Source: Pseudogracilibacillus sp037071985 (lineage in GTDB: Bacteria; Bacillota; Bacilli; Bacillales; Amphibacillaceae). Taken from it: DNA of 64,000 nucleotides. Under the pieces are notes generated by a model. That model saw only the letters and a program-made list of their open reading frames with translations. It did not search any database and was not told the origin of the DNA. The stretch covers positions 62,001 to 126,000 of the forward strand of contig NZ_JAXHDF010000001.1 in NCBI RefSeq assembly GCF_037071985.1, read 5' to 3'. The translations under genes were made by a program, and so were the position numbers. Each line of letters begins with the position of its first letter. Position 1 is the first letter of the stretch. This document shows, piece by piece, positions 1 through 9,305 of the stretch.

Positions 1-195
1 ATTTAAACTCGACCAATGTGCATCATTTACAAGAACCTCTCTTGCTCCTGCTTCAAACGCCCCATCAATCGCTGCATTGACATCCATTGTCATTAATTTT
101 CTAAACTCTTCAAAACGACTACCTGTTGGATGCATTTCATCAGAACTAACTACTCCCGAGATTCCTTCCCCATCTGCTACGATGTAAATCTTCAT
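1..195 (-). CDS. dppA: D-aminopeptidase DppA (M55 family), N-terminal 65 residues only
   Basis: The gene runs off the left window edge; the ATG is at 195. The visible start MKIYIVADGEG is the hallmark of M55 zinc aminopeptidases. Asp8, Glu10 and His60 (in NDAH) fall at the positions of three zinc ligands known for Bacillus subtilis DppA, which removes N-terminal D-Ala from peptides in the cytosol. It is the most downstream visible gene of the minus-strand peptide-uptake operon, 33 bases after a class-A-type serine hydrolase. In B. subtilis dppA is the first gene of dppABCDE, so its place at the far end is a rearranged layout. The C-terminal ligands lie outside the window and cannot be checked. 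Confidence 0.9.
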   Translation of the reverse strand, partial: MKIYIVADGEGISGVVSSDEMHPTGSRFEEFRKLMTMDVNAAIDGAFEAGAREVLVNDAHWSSLN

Positions 196-228
196 AACTT
201 CCCTCCATTGAACGCAAGTTGATGATGT

Positions 229-1026
229 TTATTTCATATAAAGATATAATTCCTTCCCAATCTCATTCAGAACTCTTAAGGCGGAATCTTGATGACACTC
301 TTCAGATAGGATTGTAACCGTTACAACACGTTCACCCATATATAAAATACCTACATCATGCTTAACTCCTGTAACACTTCCTGTTTTACTAGCAAACACC
401 CACTCAGGTTGAACACCGATAAATGGTTCCTCGTTTTTAGGTAATGTGCTCGTCAAATAATGAAGTTGCTGCCTTTTCATAATATTGATCATTTGCTCAC
501 AAGCATAATAAGAACTTAATATCCCAGTCGCAATTTTTTTCAAAAAGAGAGAAACATCATGAGCAGTAATGATATTTCTCCCTTCTATTTTAACTGGAAC
601 CGTCATTAGTTTATTGTAGAATGTACTGTTTTTCATCCCTATTTCAACCATTGTATCTTGAATCTCTTTAACTCCAATTTCGTCAATGATCATATTCGTG
701 GCTGTATTATCGCTTTGAATGATCATTAACATCATAAGATCAAATAAAGATAATTTAATTCCGGGTGATAAATGTTGTATTACCCCGGCTCCCCCAACGA
801 TATCTTCTCTTTTTACTTCTAACGTATCACTTAACTTCAACAATCCTCTATCAGCCATCTTAAAAGCAGTCGCTAGAATTGGTAGTTTTATAATACTTGC
901 TGCAAAAAAAGTTTTATGCGCATTCATATGCCAACTTTTTTTCTCGTTTAAATCTTCAATTGCAATCGCCCAATTTCCTTCTGCGTTTTCAATGATCCTC
1001 TCTAATTTAATCGTTAAATTTTCCAT
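229..1026 (-). CDS. class-A beta-lactamase-like serine hydrolase
   Basis: This 265-residue protein has the three active-site motifs of the class A beta-lactamase/transpeptidase fold: SIIK (Ser44-Lys47), SDN (105-107) and KTG (214-216). There is no signal peptide or lipobox, so it is probably cytosolic, unlike secreted beta-lactamases. I see no clear omega-loop Glu of the Glu166 type before the TAHD stretch near residue 155, so deacylation of beta-lactams may be poor. The ATG at 1026 has the SD AAAAGGAG and lies inside the end of the upstream serine hydrolase gene, indicating translational coupling. Being next to dppA and a dipeptidase, it more likely acts on D-amino-acid or muropeptide-derived peptides than on antibiotics. 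That role is inference. Confidence 0.8.
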   Translation of the reverse strand: MENLTIKLERIIENAEGNWAIAIEDLNEKKSWHMNAHKTFFAASIIKLPILATAFKMADRGLLKLSDTLEVKREDIVGGAGVIQHLSPGIKLSLFDLMMLMIIQSDNTATNMIIDEIGVKEIQDTMVEIGMKNSTFYNKLMTVPVKIEGRNIITAHDVSLFLKKIATGILSSYYACEQMINIMKRQQLHYLTSTLPKNEEPFIGVQPEWVFASKTGSVTGVKHDVGILYMGERVVTVTILSEECHQDSALRVLNEIGKELYLYMK

Positions 1027-2449
1027 GATAAACTCCTTTTAAATTCCCGGCATCAGTTAATTTCGGAACAATCCGGTGGAAAATAGACATCGCTGTTGGA
1101 GTTCCGTTTTTATCTACTACTATTTCAATCGGCTCCAAAGTATCGTCCATTTCAGCAAGAAAAACATGTTTTCGAATCCACTTAATTGGATACTTTTTCC
1201 CCTTATAATAAAATTCCGCCTCACCGTTGTTTAATTCGATCGTAATATCTTCTAATTCGCCAGAACGATATGTTCCCTTATAACTTGCCAATGTTTCATC
1301 GTCTACTGAATATGCCTCATATGCGAAATGATGAGCATCTATATCCCGATTAAAATAGGCATTTAACGCTAACTCCATCGTACGAGAAGCAGGAAAACCG
1401 GATAAATTTGCTAAAACGATTACAGATATCCCTTTTTCTAATATCATCCCAAATTTTGAAGAAATCGATTGTAAACTTCCTCCATGTTCGATGAGAGTAT
1501 CACCAAAATAATTAGGAGTAATCGTTAAGCCATACCCGTAAAATCGTTCTGGATCCATTTTTAAATATGGATATACCATTTGTTGGACACTTTTTTCCGT
1601 TAATATTCGTTTTCCATTTACTATTCCTTTGTTTATAAAAAGTTGACTATATGTAATCATGTCTCTAGCGGTAGACTTTAAAAATCCAGTTGCTCGCATG
1701 GCGGGTGCATCCCACCAATCTTGTACTTCATAAACGACATTTCCCTCTGTTAATTCATTTAGCTCATAACATGTTGTTATATTCTCATCATTTCCATACT
1801 CTTCCCTTGTAAAATAGGTTCGTTTCATTCCACAAGGATGAATGATGTTTTCAACTACGTATTGTTCATATGGAATGCCACTTGCCTGTTCGATAACCGC
1901 CCCTAATAATCCATATGCATCATTCGAATAACTAAATAACTTACCAGGCTGAGCAAATAACTGAACGTTAGCATCGGATATATAATTCATTAACGATTCA
2001 AATGTATCTATTGTTATCTCATCGGCATTTGATTCTAAGTAGTCAACTAAAAATTCATCGTTTCGCTTCCTGCGCATCGCATAATCTAATGAAGGAAGTG
2101 GAGGGATACCCGATGAGTGGTTCATAAAATGATGTACCGTTATTTTTTCTAAGTCATTTTTATTTTCAATTTTGAAATTTGGCAAGTAATCAGTAATAGG
2201 GGCATGAAGATTTATTTTTTCTTCTTCAACCAATTGCATTACAGCCGTGCAAGTAAATGATTTTGTTAAAGAAGCTAAACCAAATACAGTATCTCGATCA
2301 ATTGGTAATGCTTTTTCTTTATTTTTAAAACCAACACTTTTTTCGTAAACAATATTTCCATATTCCGCGATGGCAACAATACAGCCCGGCACTTCATATG
2401 TATCCAGTAAATGTTCGATGCGTTCTTCAAATTCATTGAACTTCTTCAT
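1007..2449 (-). CDS. class-C beta-lactamase/S12-type serine hydrolase with C-terminal barrel-like domain
   Basis: The protein has 480 residues with SLTK (Ser60-Lys63), YSN (174-176) and HGG (322-324), the catalytic triplet of penicillin-binding-like S12 hydrolases, a group that includes DD-peptidases, D-aminopeptidases and esterases. After about residue 385 there is a separate beta-rich region of about 95 residues, as in many family members. No signal peptide is seen, so a cytosolic location is likely. An upstream in-frame ATG at 2467 is rejected because the SD GGAGG lies inside that extension, 6-7 bases before the ATG at 2449. The gene overlaps the next hydrolase by 20 bases. Substrate is unproved; the context favours D-residue-containing peptides. 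Confidence 0.82.
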   Translation of the reverse strand: MKKFNEFEERIEHLLDTYEVPGCIVAIAEYGNIVYEKSVGFKNKEKALPIDRDTVFGLASLTKSFTCTAVMQLVEEEKINLHAPITDYLPNFKIENKNDLEKITVHHFMNHSSGIPPLPSLDYAMRRKRNDEFLVDYLESNADEITIDTFESLMNYISDANVQLFAQPGKLFSYSNDAYGLLGAVIEQASGIPYEQYVVENIIHPCGMKRTYFTREEYGNDENITTCYELNELTEGNVVYEVQDWWDAPAMRATGFLKSTARDMITYSQLFINKGIVNGKRILTEKSVQQMVYPYLKMDPERFYGYGLTITPNYFGDTLIEHGGSLQSISSKFGMILEKGISVIVLANLSGFPASRTMELALNAYFNRDIDAHHFAYEAYSVDDETLASYKGTYRSGELEDITIELNNGEAEFYYKGKKYPIKWIRKHVFLAEMDDTLEPIEIVVDKNGTPTAMSIFHRIVPKLTDAGNLKGVYHGKFND

Positions 2450-2487
2450 ACATTTCCTCCTAAACAACAGCTATGTTAAGTCATGAT

Positions 2488-3429
2488 TCATATACTGGCA
2501 CTAAATTTCAGGAAGTTTTGATAGGCAAAACCTTTTACCTCATCCTCTGAATAGTATTTTAATAGTTCATTAATTAAATTTTGATACTTAGCACTATTCT
2601 CCAAGTTTGTAATATAACAATCTATTCCGTCAAAATCGGATCCAAAACCAATTTTGTTCACTCCACCTAATGAACATAAGTGATCAATATGTTTGATCAA
2701 ATCGGAAATCTTTACCTTATTCGCATTTTCTCTTATAAAAGGCGGGTTAAAAACGACATGAATTAATCCAGTTTTCTCAAACAAACATTTGATTTGATCG
2801 TCATAAAGATTGCGTGGATGGTCACAAACACTTCGAGCATTAGAGTGGCTAGCGATTGGATAGTGTGCAAGTTCCATCACGTCCCAAAAGCCTTTAATTG
2901 ATAAATGAGATACGTCAGTTAAAACGCGATGTTCGTTATTTAATTTGACAACTTCTTTCCCAAGAGCGGTTAAACCGGCACCCCGTTCTTCTCCTACACC
3001 ATCTGCACATAAGTTAGCATGATTCCATGTAAGTCCTACCGACATTACTCCAAGATCGTATAGCTCTCTTAATTTATCTAAGTCATTTCCGAATGCATCA
3101 GCACCTTCTAATGTTAAAATTGCGCCTATTTCCCTATCTTTTAAACTATCTATCTCATCCCAGTGTTTAATAAACTTCATTTCTGAGTTTTTTTCAATAA
3201 TTTCCGTATGAAACAATTCGGCCTGTTCTAAAGCGTACTCCCATAATTTATCTGTCGGAACTTCTGGAGGGATAAATATTGCAAAACATTGCAATAAAAG
3301 TTCTCCTTCTTTCAACCTTTCTAAATTCGTGTCTAACGTTTTTTCCTTTTTAAAGTCCAAGAACGTATTATTGCGTTTCGCCTGTTGCATTTCATATAGA
3401 GCATCACAATGTGTGTCGATTATTTTCAT
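2488..3429 (-). CDS. membrane-dipeptidase family (M19) dipeptidase
   Basis: This is a 313-residue M19 (renal dipeptidase) protein. The N-terminal THCD supplies His7 and Asp9, LTLEGAD supplies Glu108, and DVSH (175) and ASHSNAR (195) supply the further zinc-site histidines. GFGSDFDG near residue 260 is also typical. Family members cleave dipeptides and accept a D-residue at the C-terminal position. The ATG at 3429 follows AAAGGAG; a TTG one codon upstream is possible. A 157-base gap separates it from the ATP-binding gene upstream, with no clear terminator, so co-transcription is likely. In this operon it probably splits imported dipeptides. Confidence 0.88.
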   Translation of the reverse strand: MKIIDTHCDALYEMQQAKRNNTFLDFKKEKTLDTNLERLKEGELLLQCFAIFIPPEVPTDKLWEYALEQAELFHTEIIEKNSEMKFIKHWDEIDSLKDREIGAILTLEGADAFGNDLDKLRELYDLGVMSVGLTWNHANLCADGVGEERGAGLTALGKEVVKLNNEHRVLTDVSHLSIKGFWDVMELAHYPIASHSNARSVCDHPRNLYDDQIKCLFEKTGLIHVVFNPPFIRENANKVKISDLIKHIDHLCSLGGVNKIGFGSDFDGIDCYITNLENSAKYQNLINELLKYYSEDEVKGFAYQNFLKFSASI

Positions 3430-3586
3430 CAAACGACTCTCCTTTGTCTATTCATCCTTTCATAAAAATGAATCATAAAGTTACCTATCTACTATTATTT
3501 TTATGTTAAATTAATAATAAAGAAAAAGCTGTCTAAACATCGAAGTGCTATCATATTATGATTAAAATTCTTCTTTACTTTTAGGT

Positions 3587-4546
3587 TTAATTATATAAAT
3601 GACAAGCAACAAGATGATTCGGCTCAACCTCTCGCCATTCAGGCTTTACTTGCGCGCATATATTCATTGCCATTTGACAACGAGTTCTAAAAGTACAACC
3701 GCTTGGGGGATTAATGGGGCTTGGAAGCTCTCCCTTTAAGATGATGCGTTCTCTTGTTTCTTCAATATCCGGATCAGGTATCGGAATAGCCGAAAGTAAT
3801 GCCTTTGTATATGGATGAAGCGGCGTTTCATAAAGTTGATTGCTAACTGTTAATTCAACCAAATTCCCTAAATACATCACACCGATTCGATCTGAAATAT
3901 ATTTAACCATCGATAAATCGTGAGCGATAAATAAAAATGTTAAACCTTTCTCCATCTGTAATCTTTTTAATAAATTGACAACTTGTGCTTGTACAGACAC
4001 ATCAAGTGCGGAAATAGACTCATCAGCAATGATGAATTCTGGCTCTAGGGCAAGCGCTCGTGCAATACCAATTCGTTGACGTTGTCCTCCACTAAATTCA
4101 TGTGGATAACGGTTCGCATGATCACGATTTAGACCTACTTCTTCTAATAGTTGATATACTTTTTCCATCCGCTCTTTCCGGTTCCTACTCATCCCATGAA
4201 CTTCCATTGGATCTGAAATTACTTCACTAACTGTAAATCGAGGATTTAAAGAAGCATAAGGGTCTTGAAAAATCATTTGCATCTTACGATAAAACGACCA
4301 TTTATCATCATCTGAAAGCTCATGAACATTTTCACCATCATAAAGGACATCACCGGATGTTTTATTATAAAGTCCCATAATTGTACGACCGATCGTTGAT
4401 TTTCCACAACCCGATTCACCAACGAGTCCAAATATTTCTCCTTTTTTCACTTCAAAACTAACTTCATTGACTGCTTGTAAAACTGATCCTTTTCCAATAT
4501 TAAAGTGTTTCGTTAAATCGTTCACCTGTAAAATAGCATCTTTCAT
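3587..4546 (-). CDS. peptide ABC transporter ATP-binding protein, OppF/DppF type
   Basis: The nucleotide-binding subunit has 319 residues. It has Walker A GESGCGKS, signature SGGQRQR, a Walker B ending in ADES, and the OppF-type C-terminal extension with a Cys-containing segment (GCTFRTRC). It pairs with the OppD-like subunit at 6307-7314 to power peptide import. The ATG at 4546 sits a proper distance after GGGGTG; the GTG at 4555 overlaps that SD and is rejected. It is the fifth gene of the transporter and is separated from the binding-protein gene by a hairpin. Confidence 0.92.
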   Translation of the reverse strand: MKDAILQVNDLTKHFNIGKGSVLQAVNEVSFEVKKGEIFGLVGESGCGKSTIGRTIMGLYNKTSGDVLYDGENVHELSDDDKWSFYRKMQMIFQDPYASLNPRFTVSEVISDPMEVHGMSRNRKERMEKVYQLLEEVGLNRDHANRYPHEFSGGQRQRIGIARALALEPEFIIADESISALDVSVQAQVVNLLKRLQMEKGLTFLFIAHDLSMVKYISDRIGVMYLGNLVELTVSNQLYETPLHPYTKALLSAIPIPDPDIEETRERIILKGELPSPINPPSGCTFRTRCQMAMNICAQVKPEWREVEPNHLVACHLYN

Positions 4547-4592
4547 CCAATTCACCCCAACTCACTGAAGACTTACTTTTATCGTATAAATG

Positions 4593-4624
4593 AGGAGTGG
4601 CTCCTATCTAAGCGAGCCATTCCT
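4593..4624 (-). other. intercistronic hairpin between binding protein and OppF-like gene
   Basis: Two 11-base arms (4593-4603 and 4614-4624) pair along their whole length with one mismatch or wobble around a 10-base loop. No T-run follows on the minus strand, so it is not a standard terminator. It sits just after the solute-binding protein gene, where such hairpins often stabilise the upstream mRNA and raise binding-protein levels over ATPase levels. The function is inferred. Confidence 0.45.
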
Positions 4625-4640
4625 TCGATCAATAATTTTA

Positions 4641-6293
4641 TTAGTTTTCAATATCTGCATATTTCAAGTCAAAGTATCCAACAGGATGCCTTAGTATGCC
4701 TGATACCCCTTCTGCTTCGAGTACCACCGTGTTATAAAAACGAATCGGCGTTGCGATCGCTTCTTCTGCAAGTAGTTTTTCAGCTTCATATAAAGATTCC
4801 CAACGTTTTTCTTCATCTGGCTCTGACTTACCTTTTTCAATTAACTCATCATATTCTGCATTTGACCAACCAGTTCTGTTCATATATGAATCAGTTACGA
4901 AGCTTTCTAAAAAGTTCACTGGATCATAATAGTCGTTTATGAATGAACTTCTTGAGAATTGAAGTTCTAAGTTTTGCTGGGCCTCAGCATACACATTCCA
5001 CTCTTGGTTTTCTAATTTCACTTCAACACCTAAATTTTCTTTCAACATATCTTGAATCGATTCAGCAACTGCCTTATTACTATCGGTCGTGTTATACGAT
5101 AATACCACTTCAGGTAATTCGTCGTATCCTTCCTCTTCCATTCCTTCTTCAAGCAATTGTTTTGCTTTTTCAGGGTCAAGTGCAACTAAATCGCCATTTA
5201 CATCACGGAAGTCTTCTCCCGTAGGACTAGTAAAACCGGGAGACACATAACCGAATGCTGGTTCAACTTTATTCTTTACAACATATTCCGCAATTGACTC
5301 TCGATCGATCGCATAAGAAAAGGCTTGACGAATCTTTTTGTTATCAAATGGTTCTTTCGTGACGTTAAAGCGGTAAAATTCCAATCCACCATAATCACCG
5401 ATATAGACATTGTCACCTTCGATTAGCTCATCTGATAACTCAGGAGGAATCTCAGCAGTATCAAGTTCTCCACTTTGGAACATTTGGTATTGTGTATTCT
5501 CATCATTTACCATGGCAAAGTGGACTTTATCTAATTTAACTGTGTCAGCATCCCAATAATGCTCATTCTTAGCAAATATCATTTCATTGTCATGCTCCCA
5601 TGATTCTAGCTTAAATGGACCATTTGCTACGAATGAATCAGCTTCTGCATGCCAATTCTCATTTTCTGCTGCTACTTTATGATTGATTGGAAAAAATGCT
5701 GGATTCGTTAATAAATCTAAAAAGAATCCAGTTGGTGCAGTTAAGACGACTTCTAATGTTTTTTCATCGATCGCATTGATTGCTACATCATCAGCAGATC
5801 CTTCTCCAGCATTGTATTCTTCAGCGCCTTCAATAAAATAGGCTAGAAAAGCTGCAGATGAGGCAGTTTCCGGATCTAACATATATTTCCATGCATAAAC
5901 GAAATCCTCTGCTGTAACAGGGTCACCATTTGACCAATTTGCATCTTCACGGAGATGAAAAGTATACGTTAATTTATCGTCGGAAATATCCCATTCTTCT
6001 GCTGCACCCGGCGCCGGTTGAGATTCTTGATCTAGACGAGTTAGCCCTTCCATCAAGTTATTCAACGGGTCCCAAGACACAGCGTCAAATCCAATCGAAG
6101 GATTAAAGGAAGTAGGTTCTACATCATTATTTAAACGAAGTACTTTTTCCCCGCCATCTTCCTCTGTCTCACCTTCTTCAGTCCCTTCATCTGTCGTTTG
6201 CGATTCTTCTTTTCCAGCATCTTCATTCGCTGTACAAGCAACTAGAACAACCGCTGTTAATAATACAAATAATAACAACAAATATTTCCTCAT
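4641..6293 (-). CDS. peptide ABC transporter substrate-binding lipoprotein (OppA/DppE type)
   Basis: This is a 550-residue SBP family 5 protein. A lipoprotein signal peptide ends in VLVAC (lipobox Cys20), followed by an acidic Glu/Asp/Gly-rich linker of about 30 residues. The body carries the family pattern VTAEDFVYAWK near residue 125 and a late-domain AIDRESI. It is membrane-anchored outside the cell and delivers peptides to the OppB/OppC-like permease. The start ATG follows GAGGGGGG. Which peptides it binds cannot be read from sequence, but the four downstream hydrolases suggest D-residue or cell-wall peptides. Confidence 0.93.
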   Translation of the reverse strand: MRKYLLLLFVLLTAVVLVACTANEDAGKEESQTTDEGTEEGETEEDGGEKVLRLNNDVEPTSFNPSIGFDAVSWDPLNNLMEGLTRLDQESQPAPGAAEEWDISDDKLTYTFHLREDANWSNGDPVTAEDFVYAWKYMLDPETASSAAFLAYFIEGAEEYNAGEGSADDVAINAIDEKTLEVVLTAPTGFFLDLLTNPAFFPINHKVAAENENWHAEADSFVANGPFKLESWEHDNEMIFAKNEHYWDADTVKLDKVHFAMVNDENTQYQMFQSGELDTAEIPPELSDELIEGDNVYIGDYGGLEFYRFNVTKEPFDNKKIRQAFSYAIDRESIAEYVVKNKVEPAFGYVSPGFTSPTGEDFRDVNGDLVALDPEKAKQLLEEGMEEEGYDELPEVVLSYNTTDSNKAVAESIQDMLKENLGVEVKLENQEWNVYAEAQQNLELQFSRSSFINDYYDPVNFLESFVTDSYMNRTGWSNAEYDELIEKGKSEPDEEKRWESLYEAEKLLAEEAIATPIRFYNTVVLEAEGVSGILRHPVGYFDLKYADIEN

Positions 6294-6306
6294 GTTTTTA
6301 CCCCCC

Positions 6307-7314
6307 TCATGATTTTACCGCTAAAGAAGCCATTACTTTTTTCGCCCGCTCATCTTGGAGCCAACAATCCACATGGTGTGATTGACTAAGTCGTGTTTGT
6401 GCGGGATAAACTTTATTACACACCTCCATGGCATATGGACACCGTGCGGTAAACGGACATCCTGCAGGAGGTGAGAATAAATCAGGTGGTGTACCATCAA
6501 TTGGTGCTAATTGTTCTTTCCTCATATCTAAACGAGGAATAGAGTTTAAAAGTCCCCGGGTATAAGGATGTGATGGCTGATAAAAAATTTCCCGTTTCGT
6601 TCCTGTTTCAATAATTTTACCGGCATACATTACTGCAATACGATCAGCAACTTTAGCAACAACTCCAAGATCATGCGTAATTAAAATAACTGCTATACCT
6701 GTTCTTTTCTGTATTTTGTCAAATAGTTCTAAAATTTGCGCTTGAATGGTAACATCAAGAGCTGTTGTCGGTTCGTCAGCAATTAATAAATCAGGTTCGC
6801 AAATTAAAGCAATAGCAATAACGATACGCTGTCTCATCCCTCCACTAAATTGATGTGGATAATGATTCATCCTTTCTTCGGGATTTGGTATCCCTACAAG
6901 ATTCAACATTTCGAGTGCTTTTTTCTTAGCATGATTTTTATCTATTTTATGATGTTGACGTAACCCTTCTGTCAATTGATTTCCAACCGTTAAAGTTGGG
7001 TTTAGTGCTGTCATCGGGTCTTGGAAAATCATAGAGATATCAACACCTCGAATGGAACGCATTTCTTTATCGCTAATTTTTATTAAGTCTTCACCTTTAA
7101 ACAACACTTCACCTTGTGTTATTCTTCCGGGTGGGTTGGGGATTAATCGCATAATAGCGTTAGATGTTACACTTTTCCCACATCCCGACTCCCCCACTAT
7201 GGCGAGGGTCTCTCCTCTATTAACATGAAAATTTACTCCCCTTACTGCTTGAACTGTTCCTCCATAAGTGGAGAAAGTTACATGAAGATTCTTTACTTCT
7301 ACTATTTTCTCCAT
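6307..7314 (-). CDS. peptide ABC transporter ATP-binding protein, OppD/DppD type
   Basis: A 335-residue ATPase with Walker A GESGCGKS, signature SGGMRQR and Walker B LLIADEP. Its C-terminal oligopeptide-transporter extension has the Cys pattern CPFTARC...C...C that is common in OppD proteins. The ATG at 7314 follows GGGGTG. It lies 9 bases after the OppC-like gene and 13 bases before the binding-protein gene, so it is clearly one transcription unit. It energises import together with the OppF-like subunit. Confidence 0.93.
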   Translation of the reverse strand: MEKIVEVKNLHVTFSTYGGTVQAVRGVNFHVNRGETLAIVGESGCGKSVTSNAIMRLIPNPPGRITQGEVLFKGEDLIKISDKEMRSIRGVDISMIFQDPMTALNPTLTVGNQLTEGLRQHHKIDKNHAKKKALEMLNLVGIPNPEERMNHYPHQFSGGMRQRIVIAIALICEPDLLIADEPTTALDVTIQAQILELFDKIQKRTGIAVILITHDLGVVAKVADRIAVMYAGKIIETGTKREIFYQPSHPYTRGLLNSIPRLDMRKEQLAPIDGTPPDLFSPPAGCPFTARCPYAMEVCNKVYPAQTRLSQSHHVDCWLQDERAKKVMASLAVKS

Positions 7315-7323
7315 ATTTCACCC

Positions 7324-8283
7324 CTACTTCCTTAGCTTTGGATCAAGTGCATCTTGTAATCCATCACCTAGTACGTTAAAAGCAAACATTGTAAATGAGA
7401 TAAAGAAAGCTGGGAAAAATAATGTCCACCAGTTTCCGGATAAAATAGCACCTAACGAATCATTTGCCATTACTCCCCAACTCGCATAGGGTGCTTGTAT
7501 ACCCAACCCTATAAAACTTAAGAAAGCTTCGGCAAAAATAGCGGAAGGTACTGTTAATGTCATTTGTACAATAATCGGTCCCATCGTATTCGGTAACAGA
7601 TTTTTTCGAATAATCCTCGATGTTTTAGCCCCGTACGATTGAGCGGCAAGAACGAATTCGTAATTTTTTATTTGGAGGACTTGCCCCCTTACAATCCTTG
7701 CCATCCCGACCCAGCCGGTCACTGTTAAAGCTACTATAATCGTAAATAAACTTGGCCCAAGAACAACGAGTAATAAAATGACAACTAATAAATAAGGAAG
7801 GCCGTATAAAATTTCAACGATTCGCATCATGACATTGTCAGTACGGCCGCCTTTATAACCGGCAATACCTCCATAAATAATCCCGATGGATACGTCGATT
7901 AATGCAGCCATTAATCCAACAAATAAGGAAATACGTGCTCCATACCATGTTCTTGTAAATACATCTCTGCCGGCTGAATCTGTTCCAAACCAATGCTCAG
8001 CAGATGGTTTTTGATACTGTTCAGGTAAATTTTGCGTATTTACCTCGTAAGGTGAAAGGATGGGACCAAAAATTGCCATGAATGTTAGTAATATAAGGAA
8101 TATTAATCCTACCATCGCCAACTTATTTTTCTTTAATCTATTCCATGCGTCTTTCCAATAGGAGAGTGAAGGACGTGCTACTACTTCCCCCATCCCTTGC
8201 TCTTTTTCTAGTAATCGGAACCATTCGTCAGGTGCTTCGGAAGGAGAATTTTTTTCAGGTTGCATTTCATGAAGTGCTTTCAT
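7324..8283 (-). CDS. peptide ABC transporter permease, OppC/DppC type
   Basis: A 319-residue inner permease subunit. A cytosolic N-terminal stretch of about 55 residues precedes the first membrane segment. Five further hydrophobic segments follow, with the family N-terminal motif HWFGTDSAGRDVF and the EAA loop around SYGAKTSRIIRKNLLPN. The ATG at 8283 touches the OppB-like stop codon and follows GGAGGAG. It forms the channel with the OppB-like protein. Confidence 0.93.
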   Translation of the reverse strand: MKALHEMQPEKNSPSEAPDEWFRLLEKEQGMGEVVARPSLSYWKDAWNRLKKNKLAMVGLIFLILLTFMAIFGPILSPYEVNTQNLPEQYQKPSAEHWFGTDSAGRDVFTRTWYGARISLFVGLMAALIDVSIGIIYGGIAGYKGGRTDNVMMRIVEILYGLPYLLVVILLLVVLGPSLFTIIVALTVTGWVGMARIVRGQVLQIKNYEFVLAAQSYGAKTSRIIRKNLLPNTMGPIIVQMTLTVPSAIFAEAFLSFIGLGIQAPYASWGVMANDSLGAILSGNWWTLFFPAFFISFTMFAFNVLGDGLQDALDPKLRK

Positions 8284-9216
8284 TTATTCTCCTCCTTTCC
8301 GATGAACTTTAATTCTTGGATCTAATATGCCGTAAGCGATATCAACTAAAAAAAGCATAATGATTAAAAAGGCGCTATAAAACACGGTCGTCCCCATAAT
8401 AACTGGATAGTCACGTTGGTTAATGCTATCAACGAAGTATTTTCCCATCCCTGGGATAGCGAAAATTTTTTCTATAACGAACGTACCAGTTAAGATACTT
8501 GCAATTAATGTACCTAATATTGTTACAACTGGCATTAACGCGTTTCTAAGAGCATGTTTTACAATAATCTTCCATGGATTTAGCCCTTTTGCCTTTGCCA
8601 TTCGAATATAATCTTGTGTCAATACTTCCAACATGGATGATCTTGTAAGTCTAGCGATAATCGCCATTGGGCCGGTAGCTAATGCTAATGTTGGAAGAAC
8701 CATATGAGCCGGGCTAGACCAAGTTGCTACAGGTAACAGTTCCAAATTCACCGCGAGATGTTGGATTAATAATGTCGCTAAAACAAAGTTTGGAATTGAA
8801 ATACCTAGCACTGCAAACCCCATTGCTAAATAATCTATCATTCCATTATGTCGTAAAGCTGCGAACACACCTAACGTAATTCCTGATAATACAGCGACAA
8901 TGATCGTAATGATCCCTAATTCAAAAGATATCGGAAAGCCCCTGCCTAAAAGGTCATTTACTGAGTGATCTGGTTGTTTAATAGAGGGACCAAAGTCAAA
9001 TGTAGCAATCGATTTTATGTAAAGGAGATATTGAACATAGTAAGGTTTGTCTAAATTGTAATGCGCTTCTAAGTTTGCTTGAACAGTTTCATTAGAGGAA
9101 CTTTCACTATTAAATGGAGAACCTGGAATACTTACCATTAAAATAAATGTTAATGAAATGATGATCCAAAGTGTAATTAGCATAATAAGTAAGCGCTTTA
9201 AAATATAACGTAACAT
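8284..9216 (-). CDS. peptide ABC transporter permease, OppB/DppB type
   Basis: A 310-residue permease with about six membrane segments. The N-terminal MLRYILKRLL and the EAA-loop region KAKGLNPWKIIVKHALRN are typical of OppB/DppB. The ATG at 9216 is chosen: the SD GGGGTGAG lies 7-8 bases upstream and overlaps the alternative GTG at 9225. It is the first gene of the minus-strand peptide operon and is transcribed away from a LysR gene. A CcpA-like site lies about 90 bases upstream. Confidence 0.93.
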   Translation of the reverse strand: MLRYILKRLLIMLITLWIIISLTFILMVSIPGSPFNSESSSNETVQANLEAHYNLDKPYYVQYLLYIKSIATFDFGPSIKQPDHSVNDLLGRGFPISFELGIITIIVAVLSGITLGVFAALRHNGMIDYLAMGFAVLGISIPNFVLATLLIQHLAVNLELLPVATWSSPAHMVLPTLALATGPMAIIARLTRSSMLEVLTQDYIRMAKAKGLNPWKIIVKHALRNALMPVVTILGTLIASILTGTFVIEKIFAIPGMGKYFVDSINQRDYPVIMGTTVFYSAFLIIMLFLVDIAYGILDPRIKVHRKGGE

Positions 9217-9305
9217 TCTACTCACCCCTATTTATCAACTAGTGTTTTTCTTTACTCTAAATTTGCTACGTCATTTAACTTGTATGTTTTTACCTAAAAT
9301 GGTTT

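Noticed and set aside
229..2449. Acquired beta-lactam resistance genes
   Set aside because: Both serine hydrolases lack export signals and lie inside a peptide-use operon, so a resistance role is not supported.
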